From Crossaster papposus (taxonomy: Eukaryota > Echinodermata > Asteroidea > Velatida > Solasteridae), in contig JBAIAA010001147.1 in NCBI GenBank assembly GCA_037893245.1, positions 1-64,000 of the forward strand: a stretch of 64,000 nucleotides of DNA, in the 5' to 3' direction. Under the pieces are notes generated by a model that saw nothing but the letters and a program-made list of their open reading frames with translations, was not told the origin of the DNA and did no database searches. This document shows positions 38,872 through 53,800 of this stretch, one piece after another (position 1 is the stretch's first letter; the number at the start of each line of letters is the position of its first letter). The position numbers and the translations under genes were made by a program.

Positions 38872-41800
38872 GTGACAAGAACGTTACAATGACTCAAGAC
38901 TGTTTTGTTTGTTATTGACAAAGGAGGGCAAGCTATTGTGAATCAGCTCCTATAGTCTCCGAGTGTACAATTCCAACCATTATGCAGAGCTAAATTGGAT
39001 AATTCTCAGAATCTGGCTGCCGTTCCTCCAACGATTAAAGCATTACGATTCGACCAGTCCGGGATATCAGGCCTAATGCCCGAGACAGTGACACCACTTT
39101 TGTCTTCCCTCTCCGATTCGTGCATCAACTTGTAACACCTTATTTATATACAAAATTCATCAGAATGGTCGATACGAGTAGAATGACATTTCATTTGCTC
39201 TAGGGTATGACATGCTACTTCCTGTTAGGTTGGACTTGATTCATCCCAAGGAAATATGTGACCCGCTCCTATGAAACCCGACATATAATTCACACAGGCT
39301 ATTTTGAGATACAGCTCGTCAAAGTTGAAATGGGGTGAAAAATCTGGCGGGCATCCATTTTAGTTTTTCGTAATTTTGTTATTCTTTAATATGTATACTT
39401 AACTTTTAACCCTCAGTTAAACAAAATCAACGTTATTGATGAGAAAGTACAAAAATCATGCATTTATTGAGGCAAACTGTGTCCTAAAAGTAGTAATTTA
39501 TCTCCCAAATACATCAAAATAAAATCCTCAAAATTTGAAGAATGTATGGTATAAAGGTGGTTTTGGTACCAAGTGAAAGCTGAAGATGTGTACTAGATGG
39601 GAATAACAATATTTCACTTTTCAAAAAAACCCACTTATGTCTGGTTTAAGCAGGACACATATGTCGTTTGGAGGGTAACAAAGTCCCAAAGTTCTGTGCA
39701 TTCTAGACAGCCCGACAGACAGACAGACAGACACATCTGCGGTTGCTGCCTTCCTTCCAAAAAGTGCAAATTCTACAATGAGAAGAACAATTTACTGTAA
39801 AAAACAACAACCAGCAAAAAACTCACCTTGGAATTGTGCCTGTATACACCCGATGGTATGGGAAAACATGGACACCATGCAACTGGCTGGTACTCTGTCC
39901 CCTTCAACCCAAGGTGGCAGCAACTGCTTCGTGTTTGGACTGAAGACAACAAAAAAACATAGAAAAGATTAGCAGAGTTGTAATGACTCGAGTGAAGAAC
40001 TCGACTTGACTCAGACTTTAATAAGCCACATTTGTTGGCGTCTCGACTCGACTCGAGTCCCGATAGGTAAATTGTTCATTGTTCTTTGTTCATTTTATTT
40101 CCACAGCGTCACACATTTTGACTATGGCAATTATACAAAAAAAGGTCCTTGATATACAAAAAGTGAAGCTGTAGAGGGACCCACTAAGAAGCAAAGCTTG
40201 TAATCGTGGGCCCCTTATACAAGTTTAACATTACTTTATATACGTATAACACAAAACAAACAATAGACAAGATAGTACATGTACATTACATGCCAGCAAA
40301 CAAGTTGTATATAAATGACTTGACTCGAGTCACTGCAGGCAAATGACTCAACTCGACTCGACAGAGTCCCTCATCAGAATGACTCAAGTGATGGCTTATT
40401 AGACTTGAGTTCCCAAAATAGGAGCAAAACATGAGCAATGACTTACGTCAGAGCCGGTGTAACGGTCTCACTTCTCCCGTGTGCTAACTTCTTGAGTGGG
40501 AAAATTTCACTTCAATACGCTTGCACATACGTGCTTGTCTGTGCTTGCTCAATAACATGCTCAATTATTCGTTGAATGCCACCAGAGAAGTTAGCACACT
40601 TAAGAAGTGAGACCGTTACACCGGTTTATGTTTACGTCATGTTTATGTTAGTGAATGATTATGTACATAAGTATGGTATACATATACAGCGGGCGTCTGT
40701 TTTCATTCCTCTATGATACAACAAATATACATCATGTCGTGGACTTCCACCTTGTGTTTCTGTATTCAAATATGTTTTACTCGAATTGACTCGAGCTAAA
40801 TACATGATTCGGCTCGACTACTTACACAAAAGGAACAATGCTACCCCACGAGTTGGTCTTGTAAAATGTTACCCGACAAGAGAAATTTAATAGAAGAGGT
40901 TGAAAGTGAGAACATTGGAAGTATCCCATCAACTTCATCCATGAGGCTGCATGCATGCTTGCATGCATGCATGCATAAAACCACCTAAAAAAATGGCCTC
41001 TAACTTTTAACTAATCGCTGGATTATTTTATAATGAATTGGCATAGAACCATAAGCACAGAAATGTGCTTAGTGTGGCAAAAAAAAAGGTCACCAGCAAA
41101 ACCTGAAGCAATGTACTTAGCAATCATAAATCTGCTAAGCACTTTTTGTGTAGCTGCCCTATCTCTAATGGCTCTGTTTACATTTTCGCTTTTCTAAGGG
41201 AGCAAAGCTAGGACGCCAGATGAAGTAGGGATGCTGATGCTCATTGGAAAGCTCACATGTAAACAACACGCGTTGTCATTAGGTCTTAGGTCTATTCTGC
41301 ACTATGCATCACTATAAATCTTACACACCCCTTCCCAAGTTTGAAAAAAAAATCAGTGTAAACATCGGTAAAGTAGGATTTTGCTTTATTGCTTAAATGA
41401 GCTGATCCGAACATCACGTGCACCCCTCCGATCCATTTCCACACTGCTTGTTCAAGACGCCTGCATCATACACAAATTCATGCATGATTTATTGTTGCAC
41501 ATTAGGTACAGTTGCCATTGATTGAACAAAATAGATATCCTACTCTTACTTTGTAGGGGATGCTACCTCCAAAGCAACGATCCAAGGATAGAAAAGACCT
41601 GACAGACGGGTCCAAAGATGTCTCACGGCTGGAAAGAGAACAAGGATAAAATAAGAACTTTATGTTTCTATCTAAAAGAACAAATCCACAAATGTATACA
41701 TTTTGGTTTGATATGGTTTATTTCACACCAAATCAAGTTAATTGAGAGATGTCATTGAGGGATGTACATATATCAGTTACAATTCTTAGAATGTTATCAG

Positions 41801-44800
41801 GTATTCATGTGATTTGTAAATAAAATAGATAAATATTTACAAACATCGTAGATTCTTTGAAAATAAAAGAGGGCAGATTGCATTAGTACAAGGTCAAACA
41901 TTTTAATTTTGAGTTCCATTGAGGAAAAGATTTAAACAGATATGATTTGTTTTTCGTTTAAACATTTAACCAGTTCGTGCCGGGATTATTTAAAAATTAT
42001 TTTTAACAAAACTTGATCCGAGGCGGGTTCAAGCCGATGGTACCAGGAAGCACACCCACGCATTTCCGGCCTTGCTTGCTGCTGACAGACATTACCGGCC
42101 TTGCTCGTGACGTGTTTACATGTCATCCGTTTTGAATCTGGGGAAAAGTTTGTGTGTATATACGTCCTCCGGCGCGAACTGGTTAAACGTGTGAATGTCA
42201 CATCCTTGGTGTAAGATTTTGCTCCTACCTTGTTCTACGTCTAGTTGTGCCTCAATGACTCGCTGAGCCTCCAAGATGATGGTGTTGAGTATGATGTAAC
42301 CAAGGAAACTGACCAACGGCTGGTGGTACTGCTTCCAGTTGCTATGGAGACCAAACTGCCCACACTGAGGGTTGCTGTTGCGCTGGCGACTGAAGTACGT
42401 CGTCATCCATTCGATTGTCTCTTGCAACTGGACGTTAATTATGCATAGATAATCATGAAATTCCCCCCAAAAAACTAAATTTCTAGGAAACGTAAAGTTC
42501 CGACGGATACCAATAAACCATTTTCCTTGTTAAATGATGGCACTGTACGGCGGCATTTTCTGGGCGCTAACTATCAAAATCATGTTCATGGAAGTAGGTT
42601 ATGAACTCTAATTTTATACAAAAACCAGTCTTGTGTGTAAACGTATGTGAATTATCTTTTAAATCGCTATTGATCATACACACCACAACAGCGTAAAAAA
42701 ACAGCACCCTCATATGTTGAAAAAAAAATGGCCTATTGACATTTGATTATTAAATTCACAAAATTAAATAGTACAGACATTTGTTTTGAAAAACATATTT
42801 GAGAATATTACTTGTTCCTGGCCAATATTTTAGTTTTTCAAGTATAATTCAATTTTAATAAGCAATTTATGAAGTGGTACTTCTCTCAGGAATTGTCACA
42901 AAAAGTCCATTGAAATGTTATATTAAAGTCAATCACATTTCAATCACATTTCAATAACACAAATCATGAACGATTAAAAAGGAATATCTTTATCCCAGAT
43001 CATTGTAATTACTTGTGACATGAGACTAAACAACTTTTGATGACTACGGCTGAAACTATGGCTGCGTACGGTCCATATTACTGGACTTACGGCTACGTGT
43101 AACACATGCGCCAATGAGAATTAACTCTAGCCACTTCCATAGCCATATACCAATGAATATAGACACAAGCCTCAGCCAGGTATGAAATGAGACAGCTATA
43201 CCTGTTGTAGGGAGAGGAGTGGGCATGTCTTGATCAGCACTTTGACCTGGTCCTGACTGATGGAATCAGAGGTGATAACCAGTACAGGACAGCCTAGAGA
43301 CTTCAGGGTATCAGACCAAATGTCTTTGTGAAGACAGTGCTCCTCAGAACCTATTAAAGAAAAGAGATAGATTCAGATATAAATCTGGTTGTTTTTTTCG
43401 GCAGTCATTGCCATTAAACCAAATTTGTAATCGTTTGAAGCAGAAAAAGTTTTCAAAATCTTAAAAATGGTGCTTGACAACTAACCTGACAAAGTTTTAG
43501 TTCTGTGAATGGTTGGTATTTGAGAAAATACTATCAGCATTCGAGGCACGTTTTCATTCAGCCAAATGCAGCACTGCGCATATCATGCACTGAACCGACT
43601 AATAATAGCGCACACGCGTGTATTGTTGAAAGGCTTGCGTGCACAATTCGCGGAACTTTCCAAAAGTAAATCTGTAAGACGCATTTTTGAAAATGAACTT
43701 CTTTTCTTAGTTTTAGCAAAATGACAGCATGCCAGAAGGAATATTTTCACAGGTGTTCCGTGTCATTAAAAGTAGGATACACCATTTGCAGATACATTGT
43801 ATCAAAAACATTTACTAAGGGAATAAATGTGTGTTCGAGAGGTTTTAATCACTCTGTTTAATACCACTTGGAGTCTGGGTGCTGATAATTACCCGAGCCG
43901 AAGGCGAGGGTAATTATCAGCACCCAGACTCCAAGCGGTATTAAACAGAGTGATTAATACCGACCGAACACACATTTATTCCCATTCATAAATACCTTTT
44001 TTGTAAAATTCAGCCAAAAAGCCCCCAAAATCCTGGAAAATTGTCGCAAGTAAATTTCGGTGTTTCGCCATTCTGTGTGTTTTCCCCTATCCATGTTCAC
44101 GGGCCACTGTCAAATGACATGTTTCCGCCTCTGTCGCTCTACACAATACATGCAATAAAGCGTATTTACTATGAACCAGACTAAATGGCCATCACTGCAT
44201 TGGCAACCTCGTTCCCAGAGTGTCGAGCTGTACTCTATTTTCACATGAACTTATCAGGCTCGGTCAAGAGGTTTGCATTTATTGCTTTTTTTTCAATGGT
44301 TTAAATTTACAATTTATTTAAAAATAGTTTTAAATATAATTATTCTCTCATCCCAGATTTCCTGATCTCCGAAACCCACCTTTTTGGGGGGGAAAACTAT
44401 TTATCTTCTTTCACAAAAGTAAATAACTCTAGAAATTATGACATCACAACAAAAATAGCGCCGAGAAAGAAGACGATATTTTTACATCAACTTTTCAGGC
44501 TTTGCCAAGAAGATTATATTTATTAATCCATCTTGTATGGATTTAAATTACAACTCATTTAAAAAAGGGTTTAAACATAATTATTCTCTTTATGCCAAAT
44601 TTTTCTGAGCTTTATAACCCACCCACTTTCGGGGCAACAATTTAGCTTCTTTGATTAAAATAAATATTTATCGAAAATGTGACGTCACTCCAAATACGGA
44701 ATGACGCGCAACCAGTCGCGCAACGCCGAGATAGGAATAATGTTGTCCATGTGCAGAGGCCACTTTTGTTGCCAACTGGGTTTAAACACTTGTCTTTATC

Positions 44801-47800
44801 GTCCGTTTAATACCGGCCACGTGACGGGCTCTCGACCAATAGGAATGCCTAAACTGTCCCAGGTATTTATGAATACCGAATTATTAAGAAATATTGTACT
44901 TATTTGAAAGTAAATAATGATTCTAGGCATCCAGCAAAATAATTGCGCTAGATATCTTTTAATTATTCAGAAAAATATAATTTTATAAAAATCGCGATAA
45001 AACCCAATAATAACATAAGAATAACTGGCCAATGCCGGTTGAAAACAAATGCTGTTTTTCGTGCTTTTCTCGGCCTCCCGTGATTGTAAAACTTCGGACG
45101 GGTCAGTTAAATGATATTTACTATAACATACAACCCCCCAAATCCACTCATTCGTGATAAATCAAGCAATTACATGTACCAATGGTGTATCATACCTTTA
45201 AGTAAGCTTTTAAATTTGTTTTAATGAGAGTTTTACTGTATTGTCAAAGGACCAACCGTTTAGGACGAGTCTGAGCACATCTCTGTAATGCTCGGGGAAC
45301 TGGTGCATCAGCATGACTTGTAGATGACACCGGTAGATCTCAAACATCATCATGGCTCGGTTATCCATCTCCAGGCCGCAGCTAGTCAGTGCCTCACCCA
45401 CCACCTCAATGAACTGGGAGCGCACCGCCATAACTGGTTGGCAGTGGCTCAGCCACTGGGCCGGATCAAACTGATCATTAGAGGGAGGAAACAAACCAGA
45501 AACAGTTTTGAAGCAATGGAAGGTTTCACTTCCTGTGACATCACATCAGTTTAGGTTTGTGTTTCTCAACAAGAAATGGTTACAGCTGTAAAGCTGAAGT
45601 GTGACCAACTCCACAAAGATGAGTATTATGTCACAAAACAGTGAAATTGAGTTATATACTTAGTTGGAAAGCCCACAACGTAGGCTTTCATTTGGTATAT
45701 AATAGAACTCCGTAGCACCTCCCGTTTTGGAGATATGACATGTTGGCATACTTTCTTGGACTTCAAATTACACAACTGAGAAAACAGGCTTTGAAAAATC
45801 CGGCTCTGTTGTAGTACAACAGAACGATGCACACACAATTGTATTTGTTTCTACTTTATTCTTAAAAATCAAAATGAATGAAAGCCCACAATGTAAGCAT
45901 TCATTTGGTATGTAAAAGAGCCCCATGACGTGTTTAAATATTGATTACTTTCTTGGAGTTCAAATTACACAACTGAGAAAACAGGCTTTAAAAAAGCTGG
46001 CTCTATTGTAGAGAACGATGTTACAACAGAACGATGCACACACAATTGTATTTGTTTCTACTTTATTCATCAAAATCAACATTTCTGTGAATGAAACCTG
46101 AAACTGTAGGTAATAAAGATGTCATTCATGACAAAAAATGTAAACCACATTTTGATGAAATGTTTACCCTCTCAACTTTGAGTATGATAATGCACAGCGC
46201 GACTTAATACCCTTTTTTGTAGAGCCGGTCACAAGTATTCTTTTTGCAGCTTTCCAAAAAGTAACCAACCAAAAATACTGTTGAAAACCTTACTTGTTGT
46301 AAAGATATTTGTGTAAATCTGATCAACTCGCTGTCAAATTATTCCTTCTGGCATGCTGTCATTTTGTAGAAATTAATAACAGAAGGTCATTTCCCAAGTG
46401 GGTTTGTAATCCGCCAATGATTTGTAATCTTCGAATGGTTGGTTGGTTGGTTAAGTGCGTGACAGGCGCGTATCTGCAATCGGGTGAACGAGAGCGCGCC
46501 CTGAATGCTGATTGTCGTCGCAATTCAAAATTGTGGCTCGGCAAATTTTGAATTGAAATCAAAATCTTAGAATATTGTTTTCTTGGAATATACAGCAGTC
46601 ACAGAGATAGTTGTCACCACGTTGGTTGTCAAGCACTTGTCTTTAAATTTTGAGCGAATTTGGTGCTTCAAATGTAAAATGCACAATTGACAAATGGACA
46701 TAGCTTTAAACCGGTTAAAGTGATTTACTCTATTAATCGGTTAACTGAATTACTCTATTAATCAGTTAAACTGATTTACTCTATTCACCGGTTAACTGAT
46801 TTACTCTATTACCCGGTTAAAGTGATTTACTTTATTATTCAGTTAAAGAGATTTACTCTATTAACCGGTTAACAAGATTTACTCTATTAACCGGTTAAAC
46901 TGATTTACTCTAATAACTGGTTAACCGGTTTACTCTATTAACCAGTTAACTTATAAACTATAAACACAAAACCCAATTAACTGATTCACAAGTTAATCAT
47001 ATCTTCTAAGAACCGAACATACTTCAAAAAAAGAGATACATGAGGCAAAAAGAAAAAATCAAACCAAAACGAACGGAATAAACTACCTTAGTTAGGAGCA
47101 TAAACCCCGTGTCCTTTTCGTCGCTGATACCGACCCGTACCACGTCGCTGTACATCTGAACAAAGGCGTCGCCGCATTGATTAGGGGCGAGGTTGGGGGC
47201 CAGAAGCCCGGCTAAGTTACAGTTTGTCAAAATGGCCGACATTAACGGCTGGGCTTGCTCAGGGTATGGGCGGATATACTCCTGAGAAAAGGGGAAAAAT
47301 TATGATGAACATTAGTATGCTGTTGAACTGAGAAAAAAACCGAGATTAATGCTTACGTATACCTTTTGCAGCTATCCAAAAAGGAACCAACAAACAAACA
47401 GTTAAAAAGCCTACTTGATGTAAAGATATGATTGACCCTTAAAGGGATCGTATACGTTTGGTAACTGGAACCCACTGTTTGTTTCAATCCTATATAGTTA
47501 TAGACATAACTAACCATAAAACTAACCTGTAAAAAATTCATTTCAAAAGGTGGTAGCGATTTTGAGATATTGCCGAAATTCTAGAGCGGTTATGTCCACG
47601 CAGGAAGAATAATCTGCATTGGAATACACGCTCTGAGAAATGTCACTGCAGTAACGCTTCTCAGATTCAAATTTTTGGGGATAAAAAGTGATATCTTTTT
47701 CCATAACCGCAGTACTTCGAAGTGAAAGGTTTCTAAAAATGCATTATACTATCCAAAGCTGCTGTACTTCTTACCAAGTAAGTTTTTGTTGCCATTAATT

Positions 47801-50800
47801 TTTGGAGTAATTACCAAACGTATACGATCCCTTTAACTCCATGTGAAATTATTCCTTCTAGCATTGTCATTTTGAAGAAAATAATACATTTTTTGAAATT
47901 TCTACAATTAGTTGGTTTGTAATTCGTGAATATTGTACGCATGTGTTGGAACGACACACATGCGAATGGGTGCTATTATTGGTCGGTTTAGTGGGTTCCA
48001 CGCGCGTAGCTGCAATCGGCTGAATGAGAATGCGCCCCGATTGCTGATTTTAGACGCAATTTTGACTAGGCAAATTCCGAATTGAAAGCAAAATCTTAGA
48101 ATATTGTTTTCTCGGAATATACAGCATTCACAGAGCTAAAACTTTATACGGTTATTTGTTAAGCACCTTTCTTTATATTCGAAATGTACTGATTTTCCGT
48201 CATTCACAAAAAAGTAACAATGTCGGGCTGAAATGAGCTCAATACGTATTTTTGTTTAGACTTCAAATAAAGTTTACTTTCTGGGTCACTTGATCTTTGT
48301 CACTGTCCGACTGCCATATTTATCCATTTCTTGCAATGAAAAATCCATGCGTGTGACGTATTCAACCAGTGAGGCCCGAGTATGACGTTCGAGCAAACCG
48401 AACGGCATAGGGCTAACCCGAGTCAACCCCAGAAAGCTAAACGAACACACCCAATGTTTGAAAAGCAGATTGTAAGCAGGCTCTTACAAACACAGCACTC
48501 CCTCCCTCTGCTTATTCCTACCTGGCCCAGTATTTCAATGCACGACGAGAAGAACTGGCGGGTGGGTGGATAGTGCCGGGCACTCTCGCTCATCTGGTTG
48601 CCTAGGTGATAGAGTAGACTTACGCCTGTCTGCTTGGCCACTTCAAACTCGGCGGGGCTTTCGGCCACCCGGGTAAAATGAATGAGATCTCTGAAATTGG
48701 AAATAAGAGGCACTCATGAACAATTTGAAAATCGTAACTTTCGCGTAAAGTTATAGTCTACCATTTGTGTTGTTATTGTTTGGAGCAGCAAAAGTTCTCA
48801 AAATCGAAAGAAAGGATCTTGACAACTAACCTGACAAAGTTTTAACTCTGTGAATGCTGTATATTCCGAGTAAAGAATATTCTAAGATTTTGATGAAAAA
48901 TACAAATGAAAATTTTCAAAAATGCGCTGCTGAGATTATTTTTGTGGACTTCTTTTATTATTTTCTTCAAAATGACAGCATGCCAGAAGGAATAATTTCA
49001 CAGGGAGTTTAGTCATTATTATCTTGTACACCGATTAGGCTTTTCAACAATAATTTAGTTTGTGACTTTTTGGATAGTTGCAAAAGGTATACTGTTCTTT
49101 TAACCAGTTCGCGCCGGATGACGAATATAAACGCAAAGTTTTTCCCAGATTCAAAACGGATGACGCATAAAGGCCGGAAATGTCTGTCAGCAGCGAGCAA
49201 GGCCGGAAATGTGTGGGTGTGCTTCCCGGTACTATTGGCCTGAACACGCCTCGGATCGAGTTTTGTTAAAAATAATCCCGCCAGTCGGCTCTGTGATGTT
49301 AAAATAATCCCGGCGCGAACTGGTTAAGAAGCACGGTTAACGAGCAGAAGGTCGCAGTGGTAAAAAAGATTGCATCAAGCAAGTTTTCTAATATTTCAGC
49401 TTTCAAAGATTTCAAGTAGTAGTAATTTCTCTACCCACACAATACCAACAAAACCTGCACCCGATTTCACTAAACTCTTCGTAACTTACGATGCATCGCA
49501 GCGCTGCGACTTGCAGATCTCTACGATATGTCGCAGCTGCGACTGGCTTATAACAAGACGAGTCTAATTTCCGACGACCCAAAGACACGTTGAAACTTAC
49601 GACGTGTTTCAAACCGTTGTCAAGGTAGTTGTCAAGGTAGTTGTCAAGGTGTTCAACGCATTGCAAGTTTCGTGAAATGAATCGCGAGGTACGACGCGTC
49701 GCGAGGTATGACGCATTACTCTTCGTAACTCGAGTTGCGATGCGTCACAGCGCTTAGTGAAATCGTTGGCTCGTAGGTAGCTTAACCTTCTGTGCAAAGC
49801 ACAACCAGTGTATCTTGTTGACCCCATTCACTTACGTGATTGCATTCTCAATGTGTACGGCGGACACGACGACCGCAGACGGAGGCGGGGCTAGCGATTC
49901 GATTGACAGCTGTTTGAACTCGGCTCGGTTCTCGCCCAGTCGTCGGGAGATGATCTCGTTAACTTGCTTAGATTTGTGCTAAAGTATAAAACAAAAATTG
50001 CAAAATGAGTCTTGGCGTTGTATAACAAAGGTAGGTAGGATACACCATTTGCAGATATTGAAAAATCTTACTGCCGAATTATTAAGAAATATGTTACTTT
50101 TTTGAAAGTAAATAATGATTGTAGGCAACCGGCAAAATTATTGCGCTAGATATCCTGTAACTGTAAAAATTTGCAATCGCCGAATCAATTACTGCAAAAA
50201 ACCAAAAAAAAACGAATGCCGTTTGTTTCGCCTTTCTCGACATCTCTGATTGTAAAACTTCGGACAGGTCAGTGAAACGATATTTACTATAAAATACAAC
50301 CTCCCAAATCCACCCATTCCTGACAATTTAAGCAATTGCCAATGGTGTATCGTACCTTTACATCCACCCATTCCTTATAATTCAAGCAATTGCCAAAGGT
50401 ATATTCTATCTTTAAAAGGAAGCGGGAAAATGTTGAGCGATAACATTGAGGAAAAGCTCCCATTCTGCCTAGAATACCTCTCCTAAGAATTACGCGAACT
50501 GTTTGCGCGAACGTTCGCCTACGTTTTTAGTTGGCGCCAGTCGAAGTGGAACGATATTTCAAAAACTACGTTTTCAAAATGGCGGCGCCCAGTGACAGTG
50601 ACATCGTTTGGTTGGCTGCTTTGTGTCGAACTCATTATATTTCTTTAAAAGATCCCTGTGACTGCTTAAAACAATACACCGTTTATAACGAAAAGTATGA
50701 AACGTAAATCAAAACCGTTGAAAAAAACACTGCTGTCTGCTAACCTCTTCGCCATCTTTAAAATACGTCACTGGCCAACAGCGAACAGCTCGGAATGTCG

Positions 50801-53800
50801 TTCGCCGTTTTCGCTAACGTTCGCCAACATAATTGGCGCACATTGGGTTCCACTTACGCGAACAATGCTAACGTTGGCCAACGTTGGCAACGTTCGCTTG
50901 AGTGGAACGCACCCTGTTTTGAAGAATTTTTTTAACAAGTCTTACTTTGACGGTGACAACTGCCGGGCCCTTACACCTGTGCATGGGGTTGAACATACTC
51001 TTGCACGGTATCTGGAGTTGGTTCTAGAAAAAACAGAAGGAGAGTACCACTTGTTAAAAATAAATCACAGATAAATGTGGCCCAATCAAGAGAAATGAGT
51101 CGCATGTCGCTATTGTCTTATCGGCGTACAGGCCAAAACTGTAAAGGTCATTTTTTTTGGAAATTGAGATTAATTTAGTATTTACTCAATAAACTCTTCG
51201 AATATATATTCCCAAAGTATCTTAGCAGAATTTGGATGAGAAATATATATTTTTGAGTGATTTTCAGCACCACTGAAAAACGACAAATGTTTTTCCCTAG
51301 TGATTTTTTCACAAAATTTGGTATTTATACATTTTGGACCCTACTCTATCAATCTAGACTGTTTTGACAGTAAAAATGTTTCTCCTTCAAGGAGTTAGGA
51401 CATTAAGGAGACCTAATGTCACTTGTCCCCTCAGTACTGTAAAACTTACACTAAACTGTCTCCTTAAAGGGATCGTATACGTTTGGTAATTTCTCCAAAA
51501 ATGAATGGCAATAAAAACTTACTTGGTAAGAAGTACAGCAGCTTTGGATAGTATAATGCATTTTTAGAAACTTTTCACTTCCAAGTAGCGGTTATGGAAA
51601 AAGATATCACTTTTTATCCCCCAAAATTTGAATCTGAGAAGCGTTACTGTAGTGACGTTTCTAAGATTGTGTATTCCAATGCAGATTATTCTTCCTGCGT
51701 GGACATAACCGCTTCAGATTTTCGGCAATATCTAAAAATCGCTACCACCTTTTGAAATGAAATTTGTACAGGTTAGTTTTATGGTACATGTATATATATC
51801 TATAACTATATAGGATTAAAACAAACAGTGGGTTCCAATTACCAAACTTATACGATCTCTTAAAGGTAATTTAGCAATATAATCGTGCTTATATAGCACT
51901 TTCTATCGTATTAACAATCTCAAAGCTCTCACAATTTAACTAAACTTACCTGTGTATCTTTATTTGCATACAGGCCAGGAATCATCTCCAGAAACTCACA
52001 ATCTAGGACTACATTTTGGTTTTCCCTCTCTGAAAATGTACTGGGTACAAAAAAACCGAAAAACCTCCTGATAGACGACAGCTTTATGGTATTGATATTT
52101 CTATATTATAAACCTAATTTATTGACATAACTTTTCTTACAGGTGCCCCCTTAAATATAGTTAATGGAATATCCGCTCATTTGACAAGCTTCCATGATAT
52201 GCAAGCAGATTCGCTGATTTATTATGCAAACTAGACTGCATTGGCCAATCAGCAGCTTCGTTCAGATTTCTGCACCAAATGACGTCACACAGTGGACTCT
52301 GATTGGCTGGCGCACGAGGTCGCACAAATTTGCATGTCCACACATATCAGACGTTGATTCGGAGATGGCTATATTAACCAACATATGTGACCTGTTCCAA
52401 CGAAACCCGGACAAAGTCGCACAATGTGTTTTAGTACAATGTACTTGTAAAGTAATTTTGGAGTGGATTTTACCATTATAAGGTTTTGGGGTTTTCTGAG
52501 TCAATAACTATTAAATCTACAATCTCACCAAATTTGAACATAATCTGTCACCCACAAGCTTGTTTTCTATCGATTTTGTGAAACAATTGTGTATAGAAAT
52601 AATACGCTTTTCTAAACTTCAAAGCTGTTTATCTCATAATCGGGCTGTCAGGGTTTTATCACAAAAATATTCCCCCATGGGGAGATAGAGTGTGGTACAT
52701 ATGTAAATTATACACTATTTTAAAGCTAAAAATCTAGAGAATTTGAAGGAAAAAAAATCTAAAAAATTTCTTTTTTCGTTGGAGCAGGTCAAATATGAAA
52801 CTCAGACTCCCATAATGACTGCAACACTTTTAAAAACAAAAAGAAGACAACATACAGATAACAACAGTTTTAGTCCAATGTTGTGAAATAAAAGCATTTG
52901 ATAATTAAACTGCACCGACGGAAATTCTAGCAATAAATAAATGCTACAAGCTATTCTGCACATTAGTTATATTGAATATTTGAACTCCTTTATACCAAAC
53001 ATTGACGAGACAGAAATAAATATCTCAAATATTAAACATGATAAAGAAAGAAAGTTGCAAATTGGGTTTTCAACTTACGCAATCCAATCAGTGATTTTGC
53101 AGATTTTGCTCAAAACTTGACTATGAGATAAACAAGACATACACAACATTTTGTACAATTGTTCAGAAACAAACACTTACTCTGCATAGTACAGGAGTTG
53201 TTTAATGTCATCTTGAAGGAAGACCAGCATGGCATGATTGTTGACTAGTAGTTCCCGAGGTACGTCGGGCACCGGTGCAAAGACCGGTACCACCGATGGT
53301 GGCTCTTGCTGGTCCTTGTAGTGAGTCAGCCGGTTCAAGATACGACTTGTTGCTAGGCAAGAATCAACAAAGAACAGAAGTGAGATGTCGCATTTAAAGG
53401 CACGCAGATTGCATTTTCTCCCAATTTAAGTACCCTATGAAATAAGACATTTTCGCGTGACCCCGAGTTAAATTTGAATAACATCTGGTACACTGACTTG
53501 CTCACTGATTCGCATTTTTGTATCACTGTGGAGACATGGCTTTGTTCTCGTGTACAAAATGGTTAGAAAGTCGAGCACGTTTTTCAAACTGCTCCCATTT
53601 TAACCATAATTTTTTTCCGGGGTTGAAATTTCGACCCAATATACCCTATATTATACCCTAACCCAAACACTAACCCTAACCCACATCCTAATCCTAGTTT
53701 TTGAGTAATTTAAGTAAAATCCAAAAATCTAATTCGTGAAATTCCCAGTGGAGACCTATTCATCTATAGAAATTTACCCTGCGGAGACGTTTTGTCTCCA

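Larger units (their letters stand above)
43769..45201 (+). mobile_element. GTAGGATACACC MITE, copy 5, split by an insertion
   Basis: The left part is 43769-43817 (AAAGTAGGATACACCATTTG). The right part runs from 44876 (CCGAATTATTAAGAAATATT) to 45201 (AATGGTGTATCATACCTTTA). About 1.06 kb of other sequence lies between them, in the place where other copies read TTACTACCGAATT without a break. Confidence 0.75.

Noticed and set aside
50430..50920. GCGAACGTTCGCC / GCCAACGTTGGC segment as a MITE
   Set aside because: Similar motifs lie at both sides, but I could not define matching inverted ends.
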